Origin: Paramecium octaurelia
Lineage: Eukaryota; Ciliophora; Oligohymenophorea; Peniculida; Parameciidae
Reading direction: 5' to 3'
NCBI GenBank assembly: GCA_905182995.1
Contig: CAJJDP010000059.1
Coordinates: 137,311-201,310 of the forward strand
DNA length: 64,000 nucleotides
In this document: piece by piece, positions 37,661-49,413 of the stretch
How the letters are laid out: the number at the start of each line of letters is the position of its first letter
How positions within the stretch are numbered: position 1 is the stretch's first letter
Position numbers and translations under genes: made by a program
The notes under the pieces: generated by a model
What the model saw: only the letters and a program-made list of their open reading frames with translations
What the model was told of the DNA's origin: nothing
Databases searched by the model: none

Positions 37661-39648
37661 ATGAGAAGTGTCAGGAGTGCTAATTCTAAAAGACCTTTGT
37701 CTACCATTCCTAAGACCCAATCCCAGGTCCTGGAAATACCCATGCCTCCCTCAGCCAGAAAGATCGTGCCGAGCATGCACAACCTTCTTGAAACCTTGTA
37801 TACAAAGAAATGTGAAGAATTGAGGATTCATTTACAACCAGACCAAATGGGGAGATTTCAAGAGAAGGTCTTGAGCCAATACTCAGGACACACCATTGAT
37901 TTATCGGAGCTATCCTTACCTGCCAATTGCACACCCCTAATCAATAAAGTTGTTAAGAATGTCCCCTTTGTTGTTCTTTCACAAAATCCCCTTTATGACG
38001 GGGTCAGAAATCTGTAACTCCCTATGGTTAGTTTGACCTTGTGTAATTGCGGAATCGGCCCCAGGGGTTTTGCAGTTCTTTTCCAAACTCTTTCAATAAA
38101 TCAAACACTCTACCATCTCAATATTGGTAATCCTTTCTCTAATGAGAGGAATAGACTTGGATTAGCATTAAATCAATTGGCAGAGGCATTGAAGAAGAAT
38201 AGAATTTTGGCAATCTTAGACATAAGTGGTTGTGGAATCTATGATTTAAGAAAATTGAACAGTGCTTTTGCAGAAAACAGGAATCTTTTGCACATAAATG
38301 TTTCTGATAATGAACTCAAAGACACGTTGATTTTGCCATCATATCTTGAGAGATTGGAAGCCCAAAATAACATGTTTGGATAATAGGTAGTTTAAATATG
38401 CGAATAATTGAGACAAGGCTCTGATTCTGTTCATGCCAGAGAAATCAATCTCAAAAGAAATAAATTGACGATTAATCAACTATTTGCTATTCTAGAACAA
38501 ATTGAAAGAAATACTCATCTAAATAAATTAATATTAGATGAAAATACATTCATTAGCGAAAACAATATTTGCATATGCAATTATCTTGTCTACAACAATC
38601 ATCTGGAATACCTTTCATTAAGGAATTGTTCATTGACCTAGAACTTTATAGAGCAATTGGCATCTGGATTATGTAGAAATGGAAGTTTGAAGACTTTGGA
38701 CATCAGTAAGAATATCATCGGAGATCAAGGGGTTTTAGCATTGGTACAAGGCTTCTAGGGTTCATGCAATCTGAAAAGTATTATCATGAAAAGGTGTGGT
38801 ATGACTGATCTCAGTGGCTTAGAATTATTTAAAATATTTCTTAAATCCAACATTTAGGAGTTTGATTTCTCAAATAATCTCATGGGAGACTAAACTGCAA
38901 TGTATGCGATTTAATTGATTAAGAAGAATAAGGATATCATCAAAATGAACTTTAAAAAAAACCTCAATTCTTATGAGACAAACAATTAAATTGAAAAACT
39001 GCTGCTTGAGAACATTTAGGATCGGAAGAGAAATGTCATTCCTCACCTGCGGCATAAGGTTTAAGGAATGACCAATTATAGAGAATAATAGGATTATGTT
39101 GACAAGAGAAAGGAACAGCTTTTTGTCAAGAAGGTTCAGGCTGAAAAGGATTTTAAGTTTGCTTAATCTCAAGTAGTTTTATGTTAATAGGGAGCCAAGG
39201 AACGTACTTAAACTGTGGAGGAGAGAATGATTAAATTGAGAGAGGAAGCGTAACAATTGACGATATAGTAATTGAATTTGGATAAATTTCTTTGGAATTA
39301 AATTGCTGTGATTGAGGATGAGTAGAAAGTATATACTGATTAATTAAAGAATGAGAATGCTTTAGTTGTAAATTTAAACAAACAAATTTAAGACTCTTAA
39401 GTATAAATTCTTATCATATAAAGAGTAAATAAAAATCTATTGTCTAATTCTACAAATAGCAAATGGAAAATCTTAAATTGTAAGAGGGAATTCAAAAAAG
39501 AAAATTAGATTAATAATAACAAGAATACAATAGTATTTTATCATAATTAGAATTTTGTAAAAAAATAACAGAAAATAATTATAAAAAAATGATAACATTA
39601 ATTCATTATCTATTTTTACATCCAATAGGTTCACACTAATTTAAATGA
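37661..39648 (+). CDS. Leucine-rich-repeat and coiled-coil protein
   Basis: 650 residues with one 35-nt intron near the 3' end. A Pro/Ser/Lys-rich N-terminus precedes RNI-type leucine-rich repeats from about residue 115 to 420, for example SLTLCNCGIGPRGFAVLF, TLYHLNIGN, ILAILDISGCGIYDL, LEYLSLRNCSLT and LKTLDISKNIIGDQGVLALV. The C-terminal third is a Lys/Glu/Gln-rich coiled coil (VEERMIKLREEAQQLTIQQL). LRR plus coiled-coil proteins of this form are frequent in basal bodies and cilia, but I cannot match it to one named protein. It starts 25 bp after the previous gene ends, on the same strand. Confidence 0.87.
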
Positions 39649-39777
39649 AACATTATAACATATTTTTGCATTCTAAAAATAACATTATATTTCTTCTATC
39701 CAAAATTAAGTGGATATTTCTTTGAAATACTCACTATATAAATAAATAACTGCAAATAAAAATCTTAATTTAAATTA

Positions 39778-40135
39778 ATGAATAGAAAAATCACAATTTT
39801 GGTATTATTAGCATGTGTTGTTTGTGTTGCAACACTCATGTTTTCATTCGCCCCAGCAGGTACTATATTTAAGTTATTTCAAAGATGCCGAATTGAAATT
39901 GAAAAAGAGCCACTCATTCTCCGCTTCAAAGAATCATGAATGGGGATTTGACGGATATACTCCATATGATAAAGGCTGCCAATAGAAATGCAAAGACGCT
40001 AAGGGTGTAAGTTGTGGAAAAGCTCAATAAAATTGCTGTAAACCAGATAAATGCGAGGAAGAAGACAATTGGTATGGAAGTTCATTGGTCTGCAAGGGAA
40101 GAGTCCCAATTGAAGGCTGCACTAAGCCCAAGTGA
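39778..40135 (+). CDS. Small secreted cysteine-rich protein
   Basis: 110 residues with one 25-nt intron (39860-39884). A strong signal peptide (ITILVLLACVVCVATLMFSF) ends near residue 27. The mature part of about 83 residues has eight cysteines: C-x3-C, C, CC, C, then C and C near the end (KGCQQKCKD, GVSCG, QNCCKPDKC, LVCKG, GCTK). An even number of cysteines in a small charged domain suggests a disulfide-stabilised extracellular protein. Known ciliate examples with this general form are pheromones and secretory-granule proteins, but nothing links this one to either. The family is not recognised. Confidence 0.75.
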
Positions 40136-41667
40136 AAATGAGCATATTCATTTAATTATTCAAATCATAATTCCTTTCATATCTTCTCTGATACAACGAA
40201 ATCTCAATTGACATAACAATTGTTTTCTCCTTATGTATTATCTACATGATGCACTATCATATTTATTACCTCAGCAAGATGAAACAGTCAAGCACAAAGT
40301 ATATTATTACTGTTCTTCTAATTAATAAAAGATTCTTTTGAATGTTATGACTATTGTATATATTCTTATATATAGTTATGGATAAAAAGATATGTTGTAA
40401 TTCATTGTAGTGAAATAATGTCCTCAAGAACAAGACCCACAACAAGACTATTTTATTCATTAATTACGAATAATACATATTAAAATAGAAGTACAGATTT
40501 CATTTTTAAACCAGACTTTTCTCTCTGATATTTAATATTAATGTGTCTAAGAATTATGAACTCTCTCTATGATAATATTACAATTCGTTATTTTTAACCA
40601 AAAGTCTTGAATAATAAGTAAGATTCAAATTTAAAATTTACTTCTAACTTACCAATGATTTCAAATAAATTGATTTATCATAATTAAATAGGTGTTGTGA
40701 TAGCATAAAAAAACTAAACAATATGCAAAAGATTCAAAAACTAAAGAAGAATAGTATAACAATGGAAAAAAAATATTAATTTATTTAATGATAATTAGAA
40801 AATCTCATAGTAATTAATTTAAATATTTATTCATATACAAAATATAAGCTTGGTTAATGTGATAAACAAAGCTATCTATAAATTGATAATAATACAACAT
40901 TAAAATTATATTATTATTTACATCTATGCTTTATTTGCTCTATTTAACAGTGATATTAAATATAATAATTGAAAATCGAATAAATTTGGTATATGATTGT
41001 CAAATAATTTTTCATCTTTTTTTTTGATATTATTATAAAAAAAATTTAGAATGTCTTATAGCATTCAAAGTATTTTAATATTTGATTAACCTTAAACCTG
41101 AGAGTCCTCTTAAAAAGAATTCTTTTAACCTATCTTTCTACAAACTCATCCCCTGCCTATTAATATAATCTTTAAAATTATTTAAAAAGGAACATTACTT
41201 GAATTGTTATCTCTCTTCTTTGAATTGATTGCAACTACCTCTCACTAATCATTTTAATAGAATTTATTTTTGATTGAAATTGCTTCGCTCCCTTCCGAAT
41301 CCTCTATTCTTGAATCATGTCCATTATAGTTCTACGAATAGGTTAATTTTTGGTTTTTTAATAATCATCCCAACTTTCTAAGAATATTTACATGTTTGAT
41401 AAATATTATATTATATTTAATAATGTCGTTACTATAATCTAAAAATTATTTAATTATACAAAGTAATTTAAACTTATTCATACACAGCATCATAACATTA
41501 GAAAGATGAAACATAGAGGTAAACACTCGCATACTTATATAAGCTAATGATCAATTAATTATTTCATGATGAATTATTGTAATTAATGCGTTTGCGATAA
41601 ATTAAAAAATAATTTTAGATTGAAGATTGTTGTTTTTCTAGTAGATAAAATATGATCTTATAAATAC
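40136..41667. other. Gene-poor AT-rich interval
   Basis: About 1.5 kb, mostly without coding signal. On the minus strand between about 41,080 and 41,380, two short coding-like stretches occur (for example YSQNYNGHDSRIEDSEGSEA and RREITIQ) in frames that do not join cleanly; this may be a short unresolved gene or a relic. The remainder is long A/T runs. Confidence 0.4.
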
Positions 41668-42204
41668 TCAACCATGAAACTTTTTTGATACTTTGTAAGG
41701 ATGTCGAAACCGAGATTTGATATTTGATCCTGCGACTAGTCCATCATTTTATTTATAAAAATTTGATTCTATTTCTGGATAGGGATAATTCTTATCTCCT
41801 AAATAGTGAATGGGGATGCTTAGATTAAATAAGAATTCTTACAGATTTCTTTTCTTTTATAATGTAGGCACTCGAGATTTTCTTTGCATTATATCTTCTA
41901 AGCTAACCAATCCATCTGTTTCTTTATTTGCTTAAATGAAGGTTCGTTTACCGATTGATAAATCTTCGTGATGCATGCTTTCTTTTGATGTACAATGCTT
42001 TTTTTATTTTTCTAATCGCAGAATAAAATATAAATTACCTAGCAGATCAGATGGACCAGCAAACCAATCTAATTTTGCTCCTCTGTTGTCTGAATGACAA
42101 GGTGTCAAACTAGGAAATCCTCCTATTTCAACACTTGGCTTAAATTTAAATTGAAACCGCCCTGTTGAACTTGCTTAATAAAATTGCGATTTAGGGGTAT
42201 TCAT
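41668..42204 (-). CDS. Small hypothetical protein
   Basis: 169 residues from two exons; the 27-nt intron (42012-42038) gives an exact frame. It begins MNTPKSQFYQASSTGRFQFK, continues SVEIGGFPSLTPCHSDNRGA, and ends KSRFRHPYKVSKKFHG. The protein is basic, Ser/Lys/Pro-rich and has no signal peptide, membrane segment or known motif. Short proteins with scattered Pro/Tyr/Arg motifs of this kind are common among ciliary structural proteins, but nothing specific supports that. Most of the gene lies inside the repeated block 41691-43007; the second copy carries the same gene truncated at its 3' end. Confidence 0.65.
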
Positions 42205-43007
42205 GTTTGTTATTAAAATTAAATTAATATGGCTATGTCTATAATGGTTCCAAATATTCATATTTTTCAATTGAAATATTTCAAAAAGTTGTGTCCCATT
42301 TATCTGATATTAAAAAAGTATGTGTAATGATTAAATATTATTTTCTAAATGAATCAAAATTTATTTATTCTCATCTAAATCCTCTAACTGATTGTTGATT
42401 ATTCAATATAAGAAAGTTCATTCATCCAAAATTATAGATAGAATTTTGAGATAATAAAAGTATTGAGACTCTAGACAAATATAATTTTGCATTTTTTAAA
42501 TAAGATGATGATTTTTGTTTTTAATGTATTTTGATACTGCCTTCAATTTTATATAAGCATCAATCAGAAATTATAATATTTATTGATTATTATATTTCTT
42601 TAATTTTTATTAGAGCTATTAAATTTAGACAGATTTATGATTTTTTTTAATTTAAAGGATTGGAAATAAAACACTATGGAGTATATTTCAGTAGTTTAAT
42701 AAGTTTCATATATATTCTAATAGGATTTTATTAGTTGGTGTTGATAATTGCATATAATGTTAAGTGAAAATAATAGCCTATTTATTGAGAATATTAAAGA
42801 TTATGTGATTTGATGTTTTATTAGTTATAATAAATTATTAGAGATTAAGTTATTAATTATTTTACATAAAAAATATTTAAAATTAGATAGAAGATAGTGA
42901 TTACAATGTTCAGTCTAAAAATTATAAAACTTCTCATTTCATTTATATATATCAAATTTACCTAATGTTGTATATTTTTATTATATCTAACACAAATATG
43001 AATATGG
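41691..43007. repeat. Direct repeat A, copy 1 (1,317 bp)
   Basis: This block recurs without a visible difference at 43009-44325. The copies are separated by one N at 43008. It contains most of the small gene at 41668-42204 and about 800 bp of non-coding sequence. Identity over 1.3 kb of A/T-rich non-coding DNA, meeting exactly at an N, suggests two contig ends that overlapped and were not merged. Confidence 0.9.
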
Positions 43008-43008
43008 N

Positions 43009-43522
43009 CTTTGTAAGGATGTCGAAACCGAGATTTGATATTTGATCCTGCGACTAGTCCATCATTTTATTTATAAAAATTTGATTCTATTTCTGGATAG
43101 GGATAATTCTTATCTCCTAAATAGTGAATGGGGATGCTTAGATTAAATAAGAATTCTTACAGATTTCTTTTCTTTTATAATGTAGGCACTCGAGATTTTC
43201 TTTGCATTATATCTTCTAAGCTAACCAATCCATCTGTTTCTTTATTTGCTTAAATGAAGGTTCGTTTACCGATTGATAAATCTTCGTGATGCATGCTTTC
43301 TTTTGATGTACAATGCTTTTTTTATTTTTCTAATCGCAGAATAAAATATAAATTACCTAGCAGATCAGATGGACCAGCAAACCAATCTAATTTTGCTCCT
43401 CTGTTGTCTGAATGACAAGGTGTCAAACTAGGAAATCCTCCTATTTCAACACTTGGCTTAAATTTAAATTGAAACCGCCCTGTTGAACTTGCTTAATAAA
43501 ATTGCGATTTAGGGGTATTCAT
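43009..43522 (-). pseudogene. 3'-truncated copy of the small gene at 41668-42204
   Basis: Identical to the gene at 41668-42204 from its ATG (43522) through the intron to the codon run for RHPYK, where the N at 43008 cuts it. The last few codons and the stop are missing. If the repeat is an assembly artefact, this copy does not exist in the cell. Confidence 0.75.
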
Positions 43523-44315
43523 GTTTGTTATTAAAATTAAATTAATATGGCTATGTCTATAATGGTTCCAAATATTCATATTTTTCAATTGAAATATTTC
43601 AAAAAGTTGTGTCCCATTTATCTGATATTAAAAAAGTATGTGTAATGATTAAATATTATTTTCTAAATGAATCAAAATTTATTTATTCTCATCTAAATCC
43701 TCTAACTGATTGTTGATTATTCAATATAAGAAAGTTCATTCATCCAAAATTATAGATAGAATTTTGAGATAATAAAAGTATTGAGACTCTAGACAAATAT
43801 AATTTTGCATTTTTTAAATAAGATGATGATTTTTGTTTTTAATGTATTTTGATACTGCCTTCAATTTTATATAAGCATCAATCAGAAATTATAATATTTA
43901 TTGATTATTATATTTCTTTAATTTTTATTAGAGCTATTAAATTTAGACAGATTTATGATTTTTTTTAATTTAAAGGATTGGAAATAAAACACTATGGAGT
44001 ATATTTCAGTAGTTTAATAAGTTTCATATATATTCTAATAGGATTTTATTAGTTGGTGTTGATAATTGCATATAATGTTAAGTGAAAATAATAGCCTATT
44101 TATTGAGAATATTAAAGATTATGTGATTTGATGTTTTATTAGTTATAATAAATTATTAGAGATTAAGTTATTAATTATTTTACATAAAAAATATTTAAAA
44201 TTAGATAGAAGATAGTGATTACAATGTTCAGTCTAAAAATTATAAAACTTCTCATTTCATTTATATATATCAAATTTACCTAATGTTGTATATTTTTATT
44301 ATATCTAACACAAAT
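43523..44315. other. Non-coding part of repeat A
   Basis: About 790 bp of A/T-rich sequence, the same as 42205-42997 in copy 1. No coding frame or RNA gene is seen. It would include the promoters of the divergent small gene and the anoctamin gene. Confidence 0.45.
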
Positions 44316-47300
44316 ATGAATATGGGGCTATCAGAAAAATTAGAAATTGAAGGAACAATTTATTATTATTATTATTTTACAATTGATTTTAGATGCATTT
44401 GTTTAGCCATGATGAAATTAATTTATTGGAGGTATCCAAATAGAGGATTGCTAGGCCGCTTAAGATGGAAAGTTAGAGTTCATAAATAAACAGTTAATAT
44501 CTTTGACATCAAAGCAATTATAGGATGCTTGCAAAAAGACAGATTATTATGGTCGAAACGCTTTACATTATGTAAATGGATTACTAAAATAGGCTGCTTA
44601 TCGAGGACATTACGACGTAGTTGAATATTTTCTTGATTTATAGTGTATAAACATAAATTCCAAGGATAATAAAGGTATAGAAATAGAAACTATGAATAAG
44701 GCAATACAGCGCTTATGTTAGCTTGCGTAAGAGGATATAATTAGGATATCTCAATTCTTAAATAAGGTTCTAAGTTTGCTATATGTGCATTGCTTTTGGA
44801 TAGAGGGGCATCTCTTTAAGAATTCAAGAAACATGGAATAAATAACCCTTTACATTGGACTTGTTATTTTGGAGACTTAAAAACTACAAAATTATTGATG
44901 TCTGTGGAACCTTGTTTAAGTAATAAATGAATTGAAATTGTAGTGATGTTCTCGAATGATAAAGATTAGTTTCCAGTAGATTTGGCTTTGATGGCAGGAA
45001 AAGAGTTGGATGATAGAGTAGAGGATGAAAAGGTGTTGGAGTTTATGATAATGAAGTTCTTAGCATAAAATTTGGACAATGATGAACATAAGAGAAGGTT
45101 GGAGTTGTCATCAGATGAACATGAATCCTATAGATAATTGCAGTATATCAACTTGAATATTAAATCAACCAAGTAATTAACCCAAGTTGGACTACGCTAC
45201 TTATTTTGGGCAAGTACACTGGGAAGATTGGACTTGGTGGAACCTTTGATTAATTATAGATACTCCCCTTTTGAGCCATCCTATAAAGGTAGAAGTGCTT
45301 TACATGCTGCTGTTTATCACAATAGAAAGGAATTGGTTGAATATTATTTGGAGTCGGAAGCGGTGAAGGAATTCAGAACAGAGAATGTGATTAATAAGAT
45401 GACATAGGATAAACCCTAGACTGCTTTGCATGTGGCTGTTGAGAGAGGACATATTGATATAGTAAAAACATTAATAAAGAAAGGAGCGGATCCTAATTAA
45501 TACAATTTCCGTAATCACCGAGCTTTTGATTAGTCAAGATTGATTGAGATCAAGCATTTGAAGAGACAGTTTATGAATCATTTACAAAAGAATTATTTGA
45601 GATCAGGATACAATCATGTTTTAGTAGGTTTGGAAAGAGCAAAAAATCAATTATTGGAATAATAATTCTATAATATATAATAAAAGAAGAATGTTGAGAA
45701 AGGAATGTTTAAATACCTGCCTGTTGAGTCTATTGATAAATAATACACTTATTATTGTTTAAAGGTTGATGAGAAGCTCAAAAATGTGATAGCAGATGAA
45801 ACAAAAATGATGATATACAATTCAAGGGAAGGGTATTTATGTCCATTCAATATAACAATTCAAGAGGAGTTTGAAAACTTTCATCATGTCCATGATTAAC
45901 AGATACTATAAACCTTATTGTATGATGAATTTGACATTGATTAATTTATTAATGATGGTCTATTGATTGAGCAATATCCAATACATGATGAGGAAGAAAA
46001 AGAATTGATTTTGAAATTTTGGAGAAATGAAAGATTTCACATATTATTTGAACCATTTTAATTAAAAAAATCATAAAATCGAACATTTAGTGCTTTATCC
46101 TCTTACTTTGGAGCAGAGGTAGGAATGTTTTTTGTATTCTTAAGCTTTTTTACAACATGGCTATTTTTGCCTGCCATTCCAGGATTATTCATAGGAATAT
46201 TTGATTTTATTGGTGAAGATTCAATGAATACCATAACTCCAATTTATACATTGTGTATGGCTGTTTGGGCAACGATATTTTTTGAGTTCTGGAAGAGAAA
46301 ATAAAGTGAAACTATGTACAATTTTGATATGCACGTTGCTAAGGAATAACGAAGAAGGATTCCTTAATACAAAGGAGCCTTTATTATAGAAGACGTCACT
46401 CACACCATTGAAATTATGGATACAAGAAATGTGTAATGGAAGTATTTTAAATCAAACATTCCCCTAGTATTTTTGGCAATCATCATAATTGGTGGTGAAC
46501 AATTTGGGTATTATTATCTCAAACAAATTAATGAAGGAGATCAACTTTATGATTCATTATGGGCATGCGTTTTAGCATTTTCAATTCTTTTAACGAATGA
46601 GATCTTTAGCATTTTGGCAAAACATACATTAGTTTATGAAAATCATTAATATCAAGATTAAAGGGAGAATGTATATATTCTAAAAGTGTTTGCATTCACA
46701 TTTTTGAATGCATTCGGTCGATTATTCTATAGAAGTATCATAAAACCAGATTCTGATGAATTAGACTTATTAAGCATTTCATTCACTATCACGTGGTCTG
46801 TTGTTCATTTGATTAGATACACTCTTTACCCATTAATATCATTTTCATTTATAAGGATTAAATTTAAATGGGATTTCAACAAATATAAATAAAGCAACTA
46901 AAAATAAATAGCTGCAGTATAAAGAGTCAGTATCTATGATACTGAAACCAGTGCCATAAACAAATAATCTGATAAAGGATAATCTTCTATATACTTTCTA
47001 TCTTAACTTGAATTAAATAGAAGAATGATTGATCCTCCAAATCATGTTGAATAATTTACCTATTTTGTAAATCTTGATATTAATATAGATAATTCAATTT
47101 TGTATGGCCACTATGTTTAGTGCTGGGTCTTAAATAATCCCTATAGCTATTTTGATTTTTAATATTCTTAATATTGAAGGTCTCCTTTATGGATATAGAA
47201 AATTCGTAAAGAGACCATTAGCTACGCCAAAGAAAAGCATTGGTGTGTGGAATGATATTCTGTAATTAGTTGGATATATTGGGATTGTGTCAAATTGTTT

Positions 47301-47602
47301 ATCTATATATCAAGCTAATTAAAAATAATTGAATTCTTTGATAGGAGAAGATTCAAATTCCTCTAACGATTCAAATAATGTATTCAAAACAATTTAATTA
47401 GCTTGGACTTCGAAACTTTTTGTTCCTTATTGTAGCAGAACATATTGTAATTGGAATCAAATTTGTAATCGAAGGAGTAATTCCAGATGAACCTGAATGG
47501 GTTGAGATGGTACTCAAAAGAGAAGAATTTCAGTCAGATAAGAATAAGATAAAGTAAGGGGAACATTCTAAAACTTATGAAATCAAAACAAAAAAAGAAT
47601 GA
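44316..47602 (+). CDS. Ankyrin-repeat and anoctamin (TMEM16) fusion protein
   Basis: About 1,046 residues after six introns of 21-31 nt, which give an exact frame. The first 400 residues carry ankyrin repeats (NALHYAAYRGHYDVVEYFLD, GNTALMLACVRG, NPLHWTCYFGDL, SALHAAVYHNRKELVEYYL, TALHVAVERGHIDIVKTLI). The rest is an anoctamin: SSYFGAEVGMFFVFLSFFTT, WLFLPAIPGLFIGIF, FFEFWKRKQSE, IPQYKG, FLNAFGRLFYR, QFCMATMFSAG, RKFVKRPLATPKKSIGVWND and the last segment LIVAEHIVIGIKFVIEGVIP. Anoctamins are Ca2+-activated chloride channels or lipid scramblases. The ankyrin part probably anchors or gates it. The 5' end is the weak point: the first intron (31 nt) is unusual and the ATG lies at the edge of repeat A. 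Confidence 0.88.
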
Positions 47603-47662
47603 ACTTTGTTTTTATATATATAATTATTTTAACTGATGAATAGCAAAACTAACTTAAGATAA

Positions 47663-49345
47663 ATGATATCAAAAAGAACTCCTTTAAATGAAAGAGTAAA
47701 TAGAAACCCTTACGATTAGGATGTTAAATATACCAATAAATCATTTACTTCTGGTAAAAAATAATCAGCTAATAAAATAAACTCGATCATTAGTGACATG
47801 CTGTCAAAACGTTAAAGTTCATAAGATATCTAAAATCCAAAAGCATCCTTGATTAGATTAGACACTAGTAATCAAAATACATCTTAGAGATCTATTTCAC
47901 CTACCAAGCTATATCAAATGCCTGAATCACTCAAAAAAATATATAACTAAATCCATCAAAAATTTGCTGATTCATCCAACTCTAAAAATTTGACTAGACC
48001 AAAGTCAAAACTTCTCAAATAAAGAACAGAAGAATCCAAGATTTCAACTCAATGCACACCCACTTCAGATTACACTGAATAGTACTTAATCAACTTAGTC
48101 AATCAAGAAGAGTGTGTCTTTACTATTTTGGCTGTTGTTACAAAACAAAGAAAAGTAGTAAAGTTATGTTAGAACTTTCTGAATGCTATCCCCCAATCTT
48201 AAGGAGATTGTAAAGATATTATTCAATAGAAAATTGTGTGTAAACAAATGCTATTAGAAAGAATGGGCATTTTCGTAATAATGCTCTAAGCATTGACCCA
48301 AAATTATGAAGAGGAATTATAACATATTAAGAATCTCTTACTTTATATACACAATGGTATGGTGATTTATCTAGAGTTTTTAATCAAACAAAATCTAACT
48401 GAGGATTAGAAGCACATTCTTTAAAATAGACTAAGTAAAATAAAATAAAATAGAAGAGCAAACAAAGCAGTTTAAGATATTACTTAATTGAAGAAACATG
48501 CCAATGTTGTTCATTCATTATTAATCTTATTGTAATCGTTTGAATTATATTTTTAGCATAGAAAATTCTAGTGATTTAAAGTGTGCAAGACTTGAGAAAT
48601 TACTATAAAACATCGATTAGATTTCATTATAATAAGGGACTATGCTAATCAAACAATAATTTGATAAAGTCATTTGTGAAATCAATAAGATGAGGTAGAC
48701 TATGGATACAAATGAAACTGAGAAGACTCTCGAATAAGAAGAAATAGAAAAACATTTGGAACTTAAAATACCTTACTTGCCAAAATTTAATGGGTATACT
48801 TTGGTGATCGATTTGGATGAAACTTTAGTACACTATCAAGAAGTATTTTTATATGATTGATCAAGTTAGTAGATGATGGTTAATTTTTAGTTAGACCATA
48901 TGCTGAGCAATTCTTAATTGAAATGAGCAAATATTATGAAATAGTGATATTCACAGCAGCATTGCAGGATTATGCAGATTTCATTCTAGATTTGATTGAC
49001 AAAGGCAACGTTATTTCTCATAGACTCTACAGATAGCACACTACATAAATAGATGGAACACATGTTAAAGATTTGACATTTGTCGGTAGAGACTTAAATA
49101 CAACTATCATTATTGATAATATGGCTGAGAATTTCTAGCACCAACCAGAAAATGGTATTTGCATCTAAAGTTGGTATGGAGATGAGGATGATAGGGCTTT
49201 ATATTAATTGGCCCCAATTCTCTCTCAAATAGTTATTAAAAAATGCAAAGATATCAGGAATGCTTTGAGATGTCTTAGAAATCAAATGCTTGAAAACATA
49301 GAAAATGGGGTTGAAGATCCTCACTTGCATTTATCATTGAATTGA
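47663..49345 (+). CDS. FCP1/SCP-like protein phosphatase (HAD family)
   Basis: 544 residues with two introns (25 and 23 nt), exact frame. The first 370 residues are Ser/Gln/Asn-rich and then helical. The C-terminal domain (about 375-540) is a CTD-phosphatase fold: catalytic TLVIDLDETLVHY (the DxDxT nucleophile motif), RPYAEQFLIEMSKYYEIVIF, TAALQDYADFILDLID, HRLYRQHTT, VGRDLNTTIIIDNMAENFQ and SWYGDEDDRAL. The Mg2+-dependent domain dephosphorylates Ser/Thr, for example on RNA polymerase II or lipin. The domain resembles SCP/Dullard more than full-length FCP1, because no BRCT domain follows. The long N-terminal extension is a feature of the ciliate proteins and is without known domains. Confidence 0.92.
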
Positions 49346-49413
49346 TATTCTTTATGTTATAATTTTAAATAATTAACTTTTATTTTCTTAAATATTAATA
49401 TTATATATTAGTT

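Larger units (their letters stand above)
43009..44325. repeat. Direct repeat A, copy 2 (1,317 bp)
   Basis: Second copy of the block at 41691-43007, offset by 1,318 bases. Its right end continues into the ankyrin-anoctamin gene, whose proposed ATG (44316) lies in the last ten bases of the block. Confidence 0.9.

Noticed and set aside
43009..43522. A real second copy of the small gene at 41668
   Set aside because: The copy is identical, including non-coding flanks, and is cut exactly at the single N, so an assembly artefact is more likely than a true duplication.
42961..44315. An alternative upstream start for the anoctamin gene at 44283
   Set aside because: The frame from that ATG does not lead into the ankyrin repeats without an additional unusual intron; the start at 44316 fits the exact-frame model, although the 5' end remains uncertain.
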